A stretch of 64,000 nucleotides of DNA from Microvirga thermotolerans (GCF_009363855.1 NZ_CP045423.1:2634001-2698000), one strand, 5' to 3'. Shown: positions 7,433 to 18,771, numbered from the stretch's first letter. The notes: generated from the letters alone by a model not told the origin. Made by a program: numbers and translations.

Positions 7433-8380
7433 ATGCTGCGCCTCGTCGTCTCCCGTCTCGCCTCGCTCGCCGTGACGCTCGTCGCGGTGTCGCTGGCGAT
7501 CTTCCTGATCCTGGAGGTGCTGCCGGGCGACCCCGCCGCGATCATGCTGGGCACCGCCGCAAGGGAGGACACGCTCGCCGCCCTGCGGCAGGAGCTCGGG
7601 CTCGATCAGCCCGCGCCGGTGCGCTATCTCGCCTGGATCGGCGGATTGCTGCACGGCGACCTCGGGCAGTCCATCACCTACAAGATGCCGGTCTCGACCC
7701 TCGTGGCGGAGCGCATGGCGGTGACGCTGCCCTTGAGCCTCCTCGCCATCCTGATCTCGACGGCGCTGGCGCTCCCCCTCGGCGTGGCGGCCGCCGCGCG
7801 CCGGGACCGGCTCGTGGACAGGGCCGTGCTGGTGTTCAGCCAGCTCGGCGTGGCCGTGCCCAACTTCTGGATCGGCCTGCTCTTCATCCTGTTCTTCGCA
7901 ACGCGGCTCGGCTGGTTCCCTGCCGGCGGCTTCCCGGGCTGGAACGCGGGCATCGGGCCCGCCCTGCAGGCGCTGCTCCTGCCCGCCCTCGCCCTCGCCC
8001 TGCCGCAGGCGGCGGTGCTCACCCGCGTCACGCGCTCGGCGACGCTGGAGGTAATCGGCGCGGATTTCGTGCGCACGGCACGGGCCAAGGGCGTCGACAG
8101 GGGCGCGACGCTGCGCCGGCACGTGGTGCCGAACGCGCTCATTCCCGTCACTACCATCCTCGGCCTGCAGCTCTCGTTCTTCTTCGGCGGAGCGATCCTG
8201 GTGGAGAACGTGTTCAACCTGCCCGGCCTCGGACGCCTTGCCTATCAGGCGCTGAACCAGCGCGACCTCGTGGTGATCAAGGACATCGTCCTGATCTTTT
8301 CCGGGCTCGTGATCGTCATCAACTTCCTGGTCGACATCGGCTACGCGATCCTCGACCCGCGCCTGAGGAGCCGCGCATGA
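7433..8380 (+). CDS. ABC transporter permease, DppB type
   Basis: A 315-residue inner-membrane permease with about six spans. It has the family loop GAILVENVFNLPGLGRL near the C terminus and the EAA-type segment FVRTARAKGVDRGATLRRHVVPNALIP that contacts the ATPase. The N-terminal span leads into LPGDPAAIMLG, also typical. It pairs with the DppC-type gene, whose start overlaps its stop by four bases (ATGA). It belongs with the binding protein at 5631. No ATPase gene follows, so the importer must borrow one from elsewhere. Confidence 0.92.
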   Translation: MLRLVVSRLASLAVTLVAVSLAIFLILEVLPGDPAAIMLGTAAREDTLAALRQELGLDQPAPVRYLAWIGGLLHGDLGQSITYKMPVSTLVAERMAVTLPLSLLAILISTALALPLGVAAAARRDRLVDRAVLVFSQLGVAVPNFWIGLLFILFFATRLGWFPAGGFPGWNAGIGPALQALLLPALALALPQAAVLTRVTRSATLEVIGADFVRTARAKGVDRGATLRRHVVPNALIPVTTILGLQLSFFFGGAILVENVFNLPGLGRLAYQALNQRDLVVIKDIVLIFSGLVIVINFLVDIGYAILDPRLRSRA

Positions 8381-9219
8381 AGTCCGCTCCGCGCCTGCGT
8401 CTGAACGCCGCCCTCGTGATCGGCGGAATCCTGACGGCGCTTCTCATCGGCACCGCCCTCCTCTCCCTCGTCTGGACGCCGGAGTCGCCGACGCGCGTGC
8501 GCGTCGCCATGCGGCTCAAGGGGCCGCTGGAGGCCGGGCTCCTCGGCACCGACCATTTCGGCCGCGACGTCGCCTCGCTGCTGATGGCGGGGGCGTGGAA
8601 CTCCCTCGCCATCGCATGGCCGGCGGTGCTGCTCGGCGCCGCCATCGGCACCGCCGTAGGCAGCGCCGCGGCCGCCTGGCGCGGCGTGGCGGACGAAATC
8701 GCCATGCGCGTCTCGGACGTGGTCTTCGCCTTTCCCGCCGTTCTCTCCGCAATCATGATCGGCGCGCTCGTCGGCTCGGGGCCGCTGGCGGCGATCCTCG
8801 CCATCGCCGTGTTCAACGTTCCCGTCTTCGCTCGCGTCACGCGCGGCGTCGCGCTACAAGTCTGGACCCTCGACTACATCGCGGCGGCCCGCGCCCTCGG
8901 CAAGCCGCCCCTGCGCATCACCCTGGAGGACGTGCTTCCCAACATCGCCGGCGCGCTCATCGTCCAGGTGACGATCCAGCTCGCGCTGGCCATCCTCACG
9001 GAAGCGGGACTGAGCTATCTCGGTCTCGGCGTGCGGCCGCCGAACCCGAGCTGGGGCCGGATGCTGAGCGATGCGCAGACCTACCTGTCCCAGGCTCCTC
9101 ACCTCGCCATCGCCCCCGGGCTCGCCATCGCCCTCTCCGTGCTCGGCCTCAACCTGCTGGGCGACGGCCTGCGGGACGCGCTGGATCCCACGCTGCGGGG
9201 GCGCGGCGCGACCGCCTGA
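8377..9219 (+). CDS. ABC transporter permease, DppC type
   Basis: A 280-residue permease that completes the importer begun at 5631. It shows the DppC pattern GTDHFGRDVASLLMAGAWNS near residues 50-70, the EAA loop YIAAARALGKPPLRITLEDVLPN, and the C-terminal LSYLGLGVRPPNPSWGRML. The start overlaps the upstream permease stop by four bases. The expected DppD and DppF ATPases are absent: a minus-strand oxidoreductase gene lies right after this one. Confidence 0.92.
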   Translation: MKSAPRLRLNAALVIGGILTALLIGTALLSLVWTPESPTRVRVAMRLKGPLEAGLLGTDHFGRDVASLLMAGAWNSLAIAWPAVLLGAAIGTAVGSAAAAWRGVADEIAMRVSDVVFAFPAVLSAIMIGALVGSGPLAAILAIAVFNVPVFARVTRGVALQVWTLDYIAAARALGKPPLRITLEDVLPNIAGALIVQVTIQLALAILTEAGLSYLGLGVRPPNPSWGRMLSDAQTYLSQAPHLAIAPGLAIALSVLGLNLLGDGLRDALDPTLRGRGATA

Positions 9220-9235
9220 AGGCCCTCGCGATTCC

Positions 9236-10246
9236 TCACCCGGCGAGAGCGGGCTCGCGGCCCATGGCCCTGTGGACGTCCGCCAGGATTTCGTAAGAGC
9301 GCAGGCGCTTGCCGTGGTCGAAGATCGCGGAGGCGACGATGAGTTCGTCGGCCTGCGTCCTTGCGACGATGTCCTCGAGGCCCTTGCGGACCGTCTCCGG
9401 CCCGCCGACCACGGAACAGGCGAGCATGCCCATGGCCTGCGCCTTCTCCGTCGGGGTCCAGTAGCTCTCAATGTCGTCGATGGGCGGCCGGAGCTGGCCG
9501 CGCACGCCGCGGAAGAGGTTGGTGAACTGCTGCTGCGGCGTCGTGAAGAGATGGCGCGCTTCCGCATCCGTCTCGGCGGCGATCACGTTGATGCCGACCA
9601 TCGCATAGGGCCTGTCGAGCTGCTTCGAGGGCTGGAAGCGTTCCCGGTAGACCTGGAGCGCCTGCATGAGCGCGCCCGGGGCGAAATGCGAGGCGAAGGC
9701 ATAGGGAAGCCCCAGCATGGCCGCGAGCTGCGCGCCGAACAGGCTCGACCCGAGGATCCAGATCGGCACGTTCGAATCCGTTCCCGGCACCGCCTGCACG
9801 GCCTGCCCCGGCTGGAGGGGCCCGAGGAGCGCCTGCAGCTCCACCACGTCCTGCGGAAAGGTGTCGGCGCTCGCCGGATCGCGGCGCAGGGCGCGCAGGG
9901 TGAGCTGGTCCGTGCCCGGCGCACGCCCCACGCCGAGGTCGATGCGCCCCGGGAACAGGGCCTCCAGCGTGCCGAACTGCTCCGCGATGACGAGAGGCGA
10001 ATGGTTCGGCAGCATGATGCCGCCCGCGCCCACGCGGATCCGCTCGGTGCCTCCCGCCACATGGGCGATGACCACGCTCGTCGCCGCGCTCGCGATGCCC
10101 ACCATGTTGTGGTGCTCGGCCAGCCAGTAGCGGTTGTAGCTCCACCGGTCGGCATGCTGCGCCAGGTCGAGGGTGTTGCGAAGGGCCTGCGCGGGCGTGC
10201 TCCCATGGGGAACCGGAGCGAGATCGAGCACTGAAAGAGGGGGCAT
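9236..10246 (-). CDS. LLM-class flavin-dependent oxidoreductase (luciferase-like monooxygenase)
   Basis: A 336-residue bacterial-luciferase-like oxidoreductase that would use reduced FMN or F420 on an unknown substrate. Recognisable parts are [10 protein letters not shown] (about residues 40-50), [22 protein letters not shown] and [14 protein letters not shown]. The start chosen is ATG at 10246 ([12 protein letters not shown]), with AAGGA upstream; the reading frame is open to 10420, but those extra residues have no family character. It converges with the DppC-type permease gene; the stops are 16 bases apart. A long upstream region separates it from the divergent gene at 10482. Confidence 0.9.
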   Translation of the reverse strand: MPPLSVLDLAPVPHGSTPAQALRNTLDLAQHADRWSYNRYWLAEHHNMVGIASAATSVVIAHVAGGTERIRVGAGGIMLPNHSPLVIAEQFGTLEALFPGRIDLGVGRAPGTDQLTLRALRRDPASADTFPQDVVELQALLGPLQPGQAVQAVPGTDSNVPIWILGSSLFGAQLAAMLGLPYAFASHFAPGALMQALQVYRERFQPSKQLDRPYAMVGINVIAAETDAEARHLFTTPQQQFTNLFRGVRGQLRPPIDDIESYWTPTEKAQAMGMLACSVVGGPETVRKGLEDIVARTQADELIVASAIFDHGKRLRSYEILADVHRAMGREPALAG

Positions 10247-10423
10247 GATGAACGTCCTTCGTGGGGGCGAGGGCTCGCTCCCATGGGAGACGGCCCGGAA
10301 GACCCGTCCCCAGAGATCTGTCCTCGCCCCGCGGGATGCAAGACGGGCCGCGCGCGGGCGCGGCGAAAGGAATAACGTTTCGGCCATGGATGCCCGCATC
10401 GCACACCCCGCCGCGCCCATACC

Positions 10424-10454
10424 GTTACGTCATATGGCGGCCATATTCATTAAC
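10424..10454. promoter_or_regulatory. Perfect 15-bp palindrome with matching outer arms, candidate operator
   Basis: ATATGGC (10432-10438), one G, then GCCATAT (10440-10446) form a perfect palindrome. Four bases outward on each side stand GTTA (10424-10427) and TAAC (10451-10454), again complementary and symmetric. It lies 28 bases before the start codon of the gene at 10482, where a dimeric regulator would act. The regulator is unknown. Confidence 0.45.
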
Positions 10455-10481
10455 AGAGTTTAACCGGACGAATGGATCCGG

Positions 10482-11261
10482 ATGGCAATGAACAGACGAA
10501 CTGGGACGAACCGCATCTGCGCGGGCCTTGCAACGGCGGTGCTGGCGCTTGCCCTCATGGGCACCGCCGCCGAGGCGCGCAAGGTCTCCTACGAGATCAA
10601 CGGCAAGCGCTACACGTACGACACGAACGATCCGCATCAGGTCGAGTCCGCGCGTAAACGCATCGAGGCCGCCAATGCCGCGGACGCGGCGCGGGCGAAG
10701 GCCGAGGCGGAGAAGGCTTCCATGCCCCTCGTCTCCGTCTTCGGATCGCAGGCCCAGAAGGAGGCGGCGGAAGCCAAGGCGCGGCTCGAACGGGTTCTCG
10801 CCGAGCAGGATGCGGCAGATGCCGCCCGCAGGCAGGAGCGGGCCGCCGCGAAGGAGTCCCAGAGCCGTCGCGCGTCCGAAGACGATCAGGCCCAGGCTCC
10901 CGAAACGGATCGCGACCGCACCGAGACGGCCCGGAACGCGGCCTCCGCCAGGACCGAGCCTGCCCACGTCACGCGCATGGACGCCCCTGCGGATTCCGCC
11001 GCCACCACCGGCACCCAGCCGATGGTGAAGTCGGTGTCGTTCGACGTGGAGTCGGGCATCAAGACCATCATCATGTCGGACGGCTCGATCCAGGAGGAGC
11101 CGTTCGACACCGCCACGATCGCGAAGCTCGCCTTCGAGCAGGACAGCTCCGGCAGCCTGTCCGACTTCGTGAACAGGATCCGCAAGGCCGCGCCCGAGGA
11201 GACGACAGGCTCCACGCAGAAGGCCGACGCCCATGCGCCGGCCGCCCCGCGGCAGCCTTGA
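10482..11261 (+). CDS. Secreted hypothetical protein with a charged, coiled-coil-like centre
   Basis: A 259-residue protein not recognised as a known family. Residues 1-32 form a signal peptide ending AEA. The mature protein opens with a short beta-type stretch (KVSYEINGKRYTYDT), then a long Ala/Glu/Arg/Lys-rich segment (about residues 55-150) likely to be helical. A folded C-terminal part follows (KSVSFDVESGIKTIIMSDGS). Start ATG 10482 or ATG 10488 give nearly the same signal peptide. It stands alone between a palindrome and the convergent amidase gene. A periplasmic role is likely; its function is unknown. Confidence 0.75.
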   Translation: MAMNRRTGTNRICAGLATAVLALALMGTAAEARKVSYEINGKRYTYDTNDPHQVESARKRIEAANAADAARAKAEAEKASMPLVSVFGSQAQKEAAEAKARLERVLAEQDAADAARRQERAAAKESQSRRASEDDQAQAPETDRDRTETARNAASARTEPAHVTRMDAPADSAATTGTQPMVKSVSFDVESGIKTIIMSDGSIQEEPFDTATIAKLAFEQDSSGSLSDFVNRIRKAAPEETTGSTQKADAHAPAAPRQP

Positions 11262-11285
11262 TCGTCCCCCGCCTCTCTTCCGGGC

Positions 11286-12710
11286 TCAGAGCTTCGGCCA
11301 GTCGCGCTGCTCGCCCCGCATCCCCTCCCAGGCGTGGGCGAGCCTCATCACCCCGACATCGTCGAAGCGCCGCCCGACGATCTGGAGGCCGATGGGCAGG
11401 CCCGACGCGGTGAAGCCCGCATTGACCGACGCCGCCGGCTGGTCGGACATGTTGAAGGCCACCGTGTAGCCGATGTGCTCGAACGGCTCCTCCGGATCGT
11501 GGATGGGCGACGCGAGTTCCGCCTGGTAGGCGACGACCGGCGCCACGGGGGAGAGCATGAAGTCCACGTCCTTCGTCGCCTCCACGGCGGCCTGGCGCAT
11601 CGCCAGCATCTGGTTCATGCCGGAATAGACCTGCGCTCCGGTGAGCGACTTCCCGCCCTCGGCCCATTTGAGAATGTAGGGCAGGACCCGCGCGCGCTGG
11701 TCCTCGCTCAGCGCGCCGATGTCCATCCAGGCCCGCTGGCGCCAGAAATCGTCGAGGCCGTCCAGCATCTCCCGCGTGACGAAGGGCTCGATCGCGACGA
11801 TCTCTGCGCCCGCCTCGGCGAAGAGACGCGCCGCCCGTTCGACGCAGGCTCGCACCTCCGGATCGAGGGCGATGCCGACTCCCGCCTCCATCATCACGCC
11901 GATGCGCAGGCCGCGGATGTCGATGTCGAGGTCGAGCCAGGGCAGGTCCTGGAACGGCAGGCTCATCGTGTCCCGCACGTCGGGACGCACGAGGCTTCGC
12001 ATCATCAGGGCGGCGTCATGCACGGTGCGGGTCATCGGCCCCGCCACGCGGCCGTAATAGGGCGGATCGATCGGCACCCGCCCGAAGCTCGGCTTGAGGC
12101 CGAACACGCCGCACCACGCGGCCGGCAGGCGGATCGAGCCGCCGATGTCGGTTCCCACATGGAACGGGCCATAGCCCGCGGCCGCGGCCGCGCCGGCTCC
12201 CGCGGAGCTGCCGCCCGGGTTCTTCGACAGGTCCCAAGGGTTGCGCGCGAGCGGATGGAAGCTCGACAGCCCCGAAGAGAGCATGCCGTAATCCGGCATG
12301 GTGGTCTTGGCGAGAATGACGACGCCGTCCTCGCGCAGCCGCGCGGCGGGCGGCGCGTCGGCAGGAGCCGGGACCAGCGGTCGCGCCGCCGTGCCGAGCG
12401 GCACCGGCGTCCCGCGCGTCGCGATGTTCTCCTTGATCGTTCCGGGAATCCCGTCGAGGGGCAGGGCCGCACCGCGCATCCAGCGATCCTCCGAGGCCCT
12501 GGCATCCCTCAGCGCCCCGTCGGGATCGAAGGCGTAGAGGGCCTGGAGCTTCGGCTCGTAGGCGTCGATCCGCGCGATCACCGCCTCGACGACCTCGACC
12601 GGCGAGATCTGCCGGCGGGCGTAGCCGTCGAGGAGGTCGGCCGCCGTCCAGTCGGCCGGATCGGCGGCTTTTCCGGAATGGGCGGGATGGGAAACGGATG
12701 GCGCGGTCAA
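11286..12710 (-). CDS. Amidase of the amidase-signature family
   Basis: A 474-residue hydrolase of amides, acting through a Ser-cisSer-Lys triad. Lys93 (PGTIKEN), the GGSS pair at 166-169 that includes the cis-serine, and the nucleophile Ser192 in DIGGSIRLPA are all present. Length and order fit the family well. No signal peptide is seen, so it is cytoplasmic. The next gene on the same strand upstream is the TetR regulator, more than 130 bases away. The substrate cannot be named, since family members act on many aliphatic and aryl amides. Confidence 0.92.
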   Translation of the reverse strand: MTAPSVSHPAHSGKAADPADWTAADLLDGYARRQISPVEVVEAVIARIDAYEPKLQALYAFDPDGALRDARASEDRWMRGAALPLDGIPGTIKENIATRGTPVPLGTAARPLVPAPADAPPAARLREDGVVILAKTTMPDYGMLSSGLSSFHPLARNPWDLSKNPGGSSAGAGAAAAAGYGPFHVGTDIGGSIRLPAAWCGVFGLKPSFGRVPIDPPYYGRVAGPMTRTVHDAALMMRSLVRPDVRDTMSLPFQDLPWLDLDIDIRGLRIGVMMEAGVGIALDPEVRACVERAARLFAEAGAEIVAIEPFVTREMLDGLDDFWRQRAWMDIGALSEDQRARVLPYILKWAEGGKSLTGAQVYSGMNQMLAMRQAAVEATKDVDFMLSPVAPVVAYQAELASPIHDPEEPFEHIGYTVAFNMSDQPAASVNAGFTASGLPIGLQIVGRRFDDVGVMRLAHAWEGMRGEQRDWPKL

Positions 12711-12848
12711 CTCTCGGCTCTCCCTCGTGTCGTTCTTGGATTCGCAACGCCATGCTGCGCCATCGGTCCCGCGGCGTAAACCGCGCCGAAGGCAGAGGTG
12801 GGAGGCTCCGGCTGCACGGGTGCCGCGGCCCGGAGCTCCGTCGCCGGA

Positions 12849-13475
12849 TCACGATCCGCAGATCACCGCGACGGACTTCCGCGCAAGCTCCCGCAGTTCC
12901 TCGCGCGGCGTGCCCATGCGGGCGCGGATGGCGAGGGTGTGAAGGGTCGAGGACGCGACGGCCGCAAGGGCGGCTGCGTCGGCACCTCGGGGGATCTCCC
13001 CGCCTTCCTGCGCCAGGCGGATCCTGTCCTCGAAAGCCCGGTCGAGCACCTTCAGGCCCTCGGCGAAGCGCGCGCGGATCTCCGCGTCCTGCACCGCTTC
13101 CGTGGTCGCGGTGCCGATGGCGAAACATCCGCGCGGCGGCCCCTCGCCCGAGAAGTAGATCGCAAGCGACCTGTCGTAGACCTCCATCAGCTCCTCCGCG
13201 AGGGGACGCTCGTCGGAAAGCGCCCTGCGCATCGCGGCGAGGCCCTCGGTCCAGTAGAGGTTGAGCGCATGCAGATACAGGGAGTGCTTGTCGCCGAAGG
13301 CCGCATAGAGGCTCGGCCGGTTCATGCCGGTCGCGGCGGCGATGTCGTCGAGGGAGGTCCCGGAATAGCCCGCGACCCAGAAGGCCTCCCGGGCCTGGCG
13401 GAGCGCGGTGTCCGGGTCGTAGGCGCGCGGCCGCCCGCGCCCCCTTCTGGCTCCCTCTTCAGATTTTTGTACCAT
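12849..13475 (-). CDS. TetR/AcrR-family transcriptional regulator
   Basis: A 208-residue repressor-type regulator. The DNA-binding helix-turn-helix lies at about residues 25-70 (GYSGTSLDDIAAATGMNRPSLYAAFGDKHSLY). The rest is an all-helical ligand domain. The start at 13475 (MVQKSEEGARRGRGRPR) fits the basic N terminus of this family; the frame is open further upstream to 13541 but without family character. It diverges from the glutathione transferase gene at 13556, its probable target. Confidence 0.9.
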   Translation of the reverse strand: MVQKSEEGARRGRGRPRAYDPDTALRQAREAFWVAGYSGTSLDDIAAATGMNRPSLYAAFGDKHSLYLHALNLYWTEGLAAMRRALSDERPLAEELMEVYDRSLAIYFSGEGPPRGCFAIGTATTEAVQDAEIRARFAEGLKVLDRAFEDRIRLAQEGGEIPRGADAAALAAVASSTLHTLAIRARMGTPREELRELARKSVAVICGS

Positions 13476-13514
13476 TTCGAAAAATATTCCTTGACCGCGG
13501 ATCGCACCCCGATA

Positions 13515-13534
13515 ATTTATGCAAACCGGTAAAT
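13515..13534. promoter_or_regulatory. Small inverted repeat between the divergent TetR and GST genes
   Basis: ATTTA (13515-13519) and TAAAT (13530-13534) flank a 10-base centre with ACCGGT. This AT-rich stretch lies in the 80-base gap between divergent starts. It could hold the TetR operator, but the arms are short. Confidence 0.25.
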
Positions 13535-13555
13535 AATTCAACTCGGACCCCAGCC

Positions 13556-14191
13556 ATGGATCTCTACTTCTCCCCCCTCGCCTGCTCGATGGCCTCCCGG
13601 ATCGCCCTCTACGAGGCCGAAGCCCCGGCCCGCTTCATCGAGGTGGATTCCCACACGAAGCGCACCCTCGACGGCGAGGACTATCATGCCGTCAACCCCC
13701 TCGGCCTCGTGCCGGCGATCCGTACGGACGAGGGGGAGATCCTCACGGAGAATGGCGCCATCCTCCCGTACATCGCCGACCGCTTTCCCGATGCCGGGCT
13801 TGCTCCGCGCGACGGCATGGCCCGCCTGCGGCTGCAGCAATGGCTGTGCTTCATCGGCACCGAGATGCACAAGGCGCTGTTCACTCCGCTCTTCGACCGG
13901 AGCCTGCCCGCGGACCTCGTCTCGAAGACGCTGGAGAAGGGCGACAGGCGGCTCGCCTATCTCAACGATCACCTGAGCGGACGGGAATTCCTGCTCGACC
14001 GGTTCAGCGTCGCCGATGCCTATCTGGCGACCGTCCTGAACTGGCAGATCGCGACGCCCGTCGACCTCGAAAAATGGCCGGCGGTGAAGGACTACTATCT
14101 GCGCCTGAGGAAGCGCCCGAGCGTCGCGCGGGCGCTCGCCGAGGAAGGCGCCCTCTACCTCCGGGAGCAGGAGCGCCACAAGGCCGCCTGA
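13556..14191 (+). CDS. Glutathione S-transferase (beta-class-like)
   Basis: A 211-residue glutathione transferase. The N-terminal thioredoxin-like domain starts MDLYFSPLACS, with Cys10 at the place of the beta-class catalytic cysteine. The cis-Pro segment GLVPAI and the SNAIL-type TENGAIL follow. The C-terminal helical domain has FSVADAYLATVLNW, the usual N-capping box. It probably conjugates glutathione to electrophiles in the cytoplasm. The divergent TetR gene 80 bases away probably controls it. Another beta-class enzyme is encoded at 43596. Confidence 0.92.
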   Translation: MDLYFSPLACSMASRIALYEAEAPARFIEVDSHTKRTLDGEDYHAVNPLGLVPAIRTDEGEILTENGAILPYIADRFPDAGLAPRDGMARLRLQQWLCFIGTEMHKALFTPLFDRSLPADLVSKTLEKGDRRLAYLNDHLSGREFLLDRFSVADAYLATVLNWQIATPVDLEKWPAVKDYYLRLRKRPSVARALAEEGALYLREQERHKAA

Positions 14192-14232
14192 CGCGACGGC
14201 CGCGGCGGGCCCCTCTCCTGCCGCGGCTTCGT

Positions 14233-16626
<2,394 letters not shown>

Positions 16627-17700
16627 TCAGGCGCCCTTCCCCGCAGCGGAAGGAACGAAGCGCAGGCCGTCCGCCAGCGCCTGCGCCTTGGCGAGGCCTG
16701 CCCCGGTCGTCTCCGCCATCCGCGGCAAAATCAGCCATTCCAGGGTCCAGGCCGCGCCGGATCGCTCGTTCTCGTGCACGAGCGCCTGATGGAGCGTGCC
16801 GAGAAGCCCGGCGTTGAAGCGGGCGAGCGCCACGAGCACCTCGGCCAGAACGGGATTCGACTTGTGGGGCATGGCGGAGGAGCCGCCGCCCGATGCGAGG
16901 CGGACCTGCCCGACCTCGTTCTGCGCCATGAGGGCGATGTCCTGCCCGATCTTGCCGAGGGTTCCCGAGACGAGGGAGAGCCACGCGGCGAATGCGCCGA
17001 TGCGGTCGCGCTGGGAGTGCCAGGCCGGCGCGAAGGCGAGGCCGAGACGCTCCGCGAGCGCGTCCGCGAGCGCATCGCCGTGGCCGTGGAACGAGCCGCG
17101 GTTGCCGATGGGCCCGCCGAGCTGCAGGGTCAGAAGGCGCGGCTCCATCTCGCGTAGGGCTTCCTCATGCCGTTCGAGCGGCTGGATCCAGGTGTCGAGC
17201 TTGTCGGCGGCGGTGAACGGCAGCGCCTGCTGCATGCGCGTGTGGGCGACCAGGCCCACGTCCCCGTCCCGCCTCTTGAGAAGCCGGAGCGTCTCGACGA
17301 GCGCCGCGATGCGCCCTGCGAGGAGCGCCGCGAGATCCCTCAGGCGAAGGACGAGGCCCGTGTCGACGACGTCCTGGCTCGTCGCCCCGAGGTGCACGGC
17401 CCGTTCGTACGGCTCCCCGACCGCCTGGCGCAGCTGCCGGACGAGTTCGGGCACGACCACGCCATCCCGCGACATGCCCGTGGCGAGGCCGTTCCAGTCG
17501 GGCACGAAGGTGCGGCAGGCCTCAACGATGCGGAAGGCCGCGTCCTCGCCGATCAGGCCGATCTCGGCCTGCGCCTGCGCGAGCGCCTCTTCCACCCGCA
17601 GCATGGCGGCAAGCTCCGCCTCGTCGGAGAAGAGCGCGGCCACCTCGCCGTCGCCGACGAGGGCCCCGAGCAGGGAAGAGGAAAGAGGATCGCCCGCCAT
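16627..17700 (-). CDS. pcaB: 3-carboxy-cis,cis-muconate cycloisomerase
   Basis: A 357-residue member of the fumarase/aspartase family that cyclises 3-carboxymuconate to 4-carboxymuconolactone in protocatechuate breakdown. The family signature GGSSAMPHKSNPVLAE is present, as are HLGATSQDVVDTG and the HTRMQQALP segment typical of PcaB. The length is slightly short for the family, whose members often have 350-450 residues. It is read in the same direction as the pca operon upstream, but a family A repeat and the pcaF remnant lie between it and pcaJ. Confidence 0.95.
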   Translation of the reverse strand: MAGDPLSSSLLGALVGDGEVAALFSDEAELAAMLRVEEALAQAQAEIGLIGEDAAFRIVEACRTFVPDWNGLATGMSRDGVVVPELVRQLRQAVGEPYERAVHLGATSQDVVDTGLVLRLRDLAALLAGRIAALVETLRLLKRRDGDVGLVAHTRMQQALPFTAADKLDTWIQPLERHEEALREMEPRLLTLQLGGPIGNRGSFHGHGDALADALAERLGLAFAPAWHSQRDRIGAFAAWLSLVSGTLGKIGQDIALMAQNEVGQVRLASGGGSSAMPHKSNPVLAEVLVALARFNAGLLGTLHQALVHENERSGAAWTLEWLILPRMAETTGAGLAKAQALADGLRFVPSAAGKGA

Positions 17701-17712
17701 GATGCTTCGAGC

Positions 17713-17812
17713 CTAGAGCATTTTCAGGAGAAGTGGGAACCGGTCCTCCGCCCGAAAATGCGGCAAACGAAAGACCGCGGAGCGGAGTGCGATTCCATCG
17801 AAGCGTAGACCG
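17713..17812. repeat. Interspersed palindromic repeat, family A, copy 2
   Basis: This is the fullest copy: TAGAGCATTTTC, then GAAGTGGGAACCGGTCC, then CGAAAATGCGGCAAA and AAGACCGCGGAGCGG. It stands between the pcaF remnant and pcaB, right after the thiolase-like stop codon. Confidence 0.65.
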
Positions 17813-17813
17813 C

Positions 17814-17979
17814 TCAAGAGGCTTCCAGGGCGATGGAAATGCCCTGCCCCACGCCGATGCACATGGCGGCGAGCGGATGGCCGGGCGCGGTCGCTCCGCC
17901 GTACGGATTCATGCGCGGCGCATCCGCGGGGATGCCCGCGAGGGGTGCGGGCACAGGCGCAGATGCAGGCCTCGGGCAT
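17814..17979 (-). pseudogene. pcaF: Remnant of pcaF (beta-ketoadipyl-CoA thiolase), deeply deleted
   Basis: Two bases after the pcaJ stop, an ATG opens MPEACICACARTPRG, which matches the start of PcaF thiolases (MPEAFICDAIRTPIG). After a few codons another frame reads NPYGGATAPGHPLA and then AMCIGVGQGISIALEAS before a stop. These match the thiolase motif NPNGGAIALGHPLG and the enzyme's very C terminus. About 330 residues between the two ends are missing, a further block after GHPL is gone, and the frame shifts. The remnant is 166 bases long, against about 1200 for an intact gene. It cannot make an active thiolase, so the last step of the pathway must be encoded elsewhere. Confidence 0.82.
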
Positions 17980-17981
17980 TC

Positions 17982-18767
17982 TCAGGCTCCCTTCTTTCCG
18001 CCATGGGCCCGCTCGGTGCGGGCCTGGAGGTCGCGGAGGGTCGCCAGTTCGAGCTCGGTCGGAGGCGGCGTCTCCTCGACGCGATCCGCGAAGCGCACCT
18101 TCCAGCCGCAGGTCTCCTGGACCTGCCCGCGCGTGACGCCCGGGTGCATGGACACCACCGTGAACTCCTTCGTCTCGGGATCGGGCTTCCACACGGCGAG
18201 ATCCGTGACGAGCAGCGCCGGCCCCTCGGTTTCGATCCCGAGGCGGCGGCGGTGATCCCCGCCCTCTCCATGGCCGAAGGAGGTGAAGAAGTCGATCTTC
18301 TCCACCATCCCGCGGGTGGACTGCTTCATGGTGATGAACACCTTGCGGCAGGAGGTGGCGATCTCCGGCGCGCCGCCGCCGCCCGGCAGCCGCACCTTCG
18401 GGCGGCGGTAGTCGCCGATCACCGTGGTGTTGATGTTGCCGAACCGGTCGAGCTGCGCGGCGCCCAGGAAGCCGATGGAGATGCGCCCTCCCTGGAGCCA
18501 GTAGCGGAACATCTCGGGCACGGAGACCGTGGTCAGCGCCGTCTCGCAGAGCTCGCCGTCGCCGATGGAGAGCGGCAGCACGTCCGGCGCCGTGCCGATG
18601 GTGCCGCTCTCGTAGATGAGCGTGATGCCTGGCGCATGCGTCAGGCGCGCGACGTTGCAGGCGGCCGAGGGCGCGCCGATCCCGACGAAGCAGACGTCGT
18701 CGCTCGACAGGGCGCGGGAGGCCGCGATGGTCATCATCTCGTTGGGGGTGAATGCGGACACGGTCAT
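17982..18767 (-). CDS. pcaJ: 3-oxoadipate CoA-transferase subunit B (PcaJ/CatJ type)
   Basis: A 261-residue subunit of the enzyme that moves CoA from succinyl-CoA to 3-oxoadipate. It is of the glutaconate-CoA-transferase-like form (CatJ type), longer than the classic PcaJ. The catalytic glutamate is likely Glu53 in LIYESGTIG. The glycine-rich RLPGGGGAPEIATSC segment is typical. It starts four bases after pcaI ends, so the two subunits are coupled. The pcaF remnant begins two bases after its stop. Confidence 0.93.
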   Translation of the reverse strand: MTVSAFTPNEMMTIAASRALSSDDVCFVGIGAPSAACNVARLTHAPGITLIYESGTIGTAPDVLPLSIGDGELCETALTTVSVPEMFRYWLQGGRISIGFLGAAQLDRFGNINTTVIGDYRRPKVRLPGGGGAPEIATSCRKVFITMKQSTRGMVEKIDFFTSFGHGEGGDHRRRLGIETEGPALLVTDLAVWKPDPETKEFTVVSMHPGVTRGQVQETCGWKVRFADRVEETPPPTELELATLRDLQARTERAHGGKKGA

Positions 18768-18771
18768 TGCC

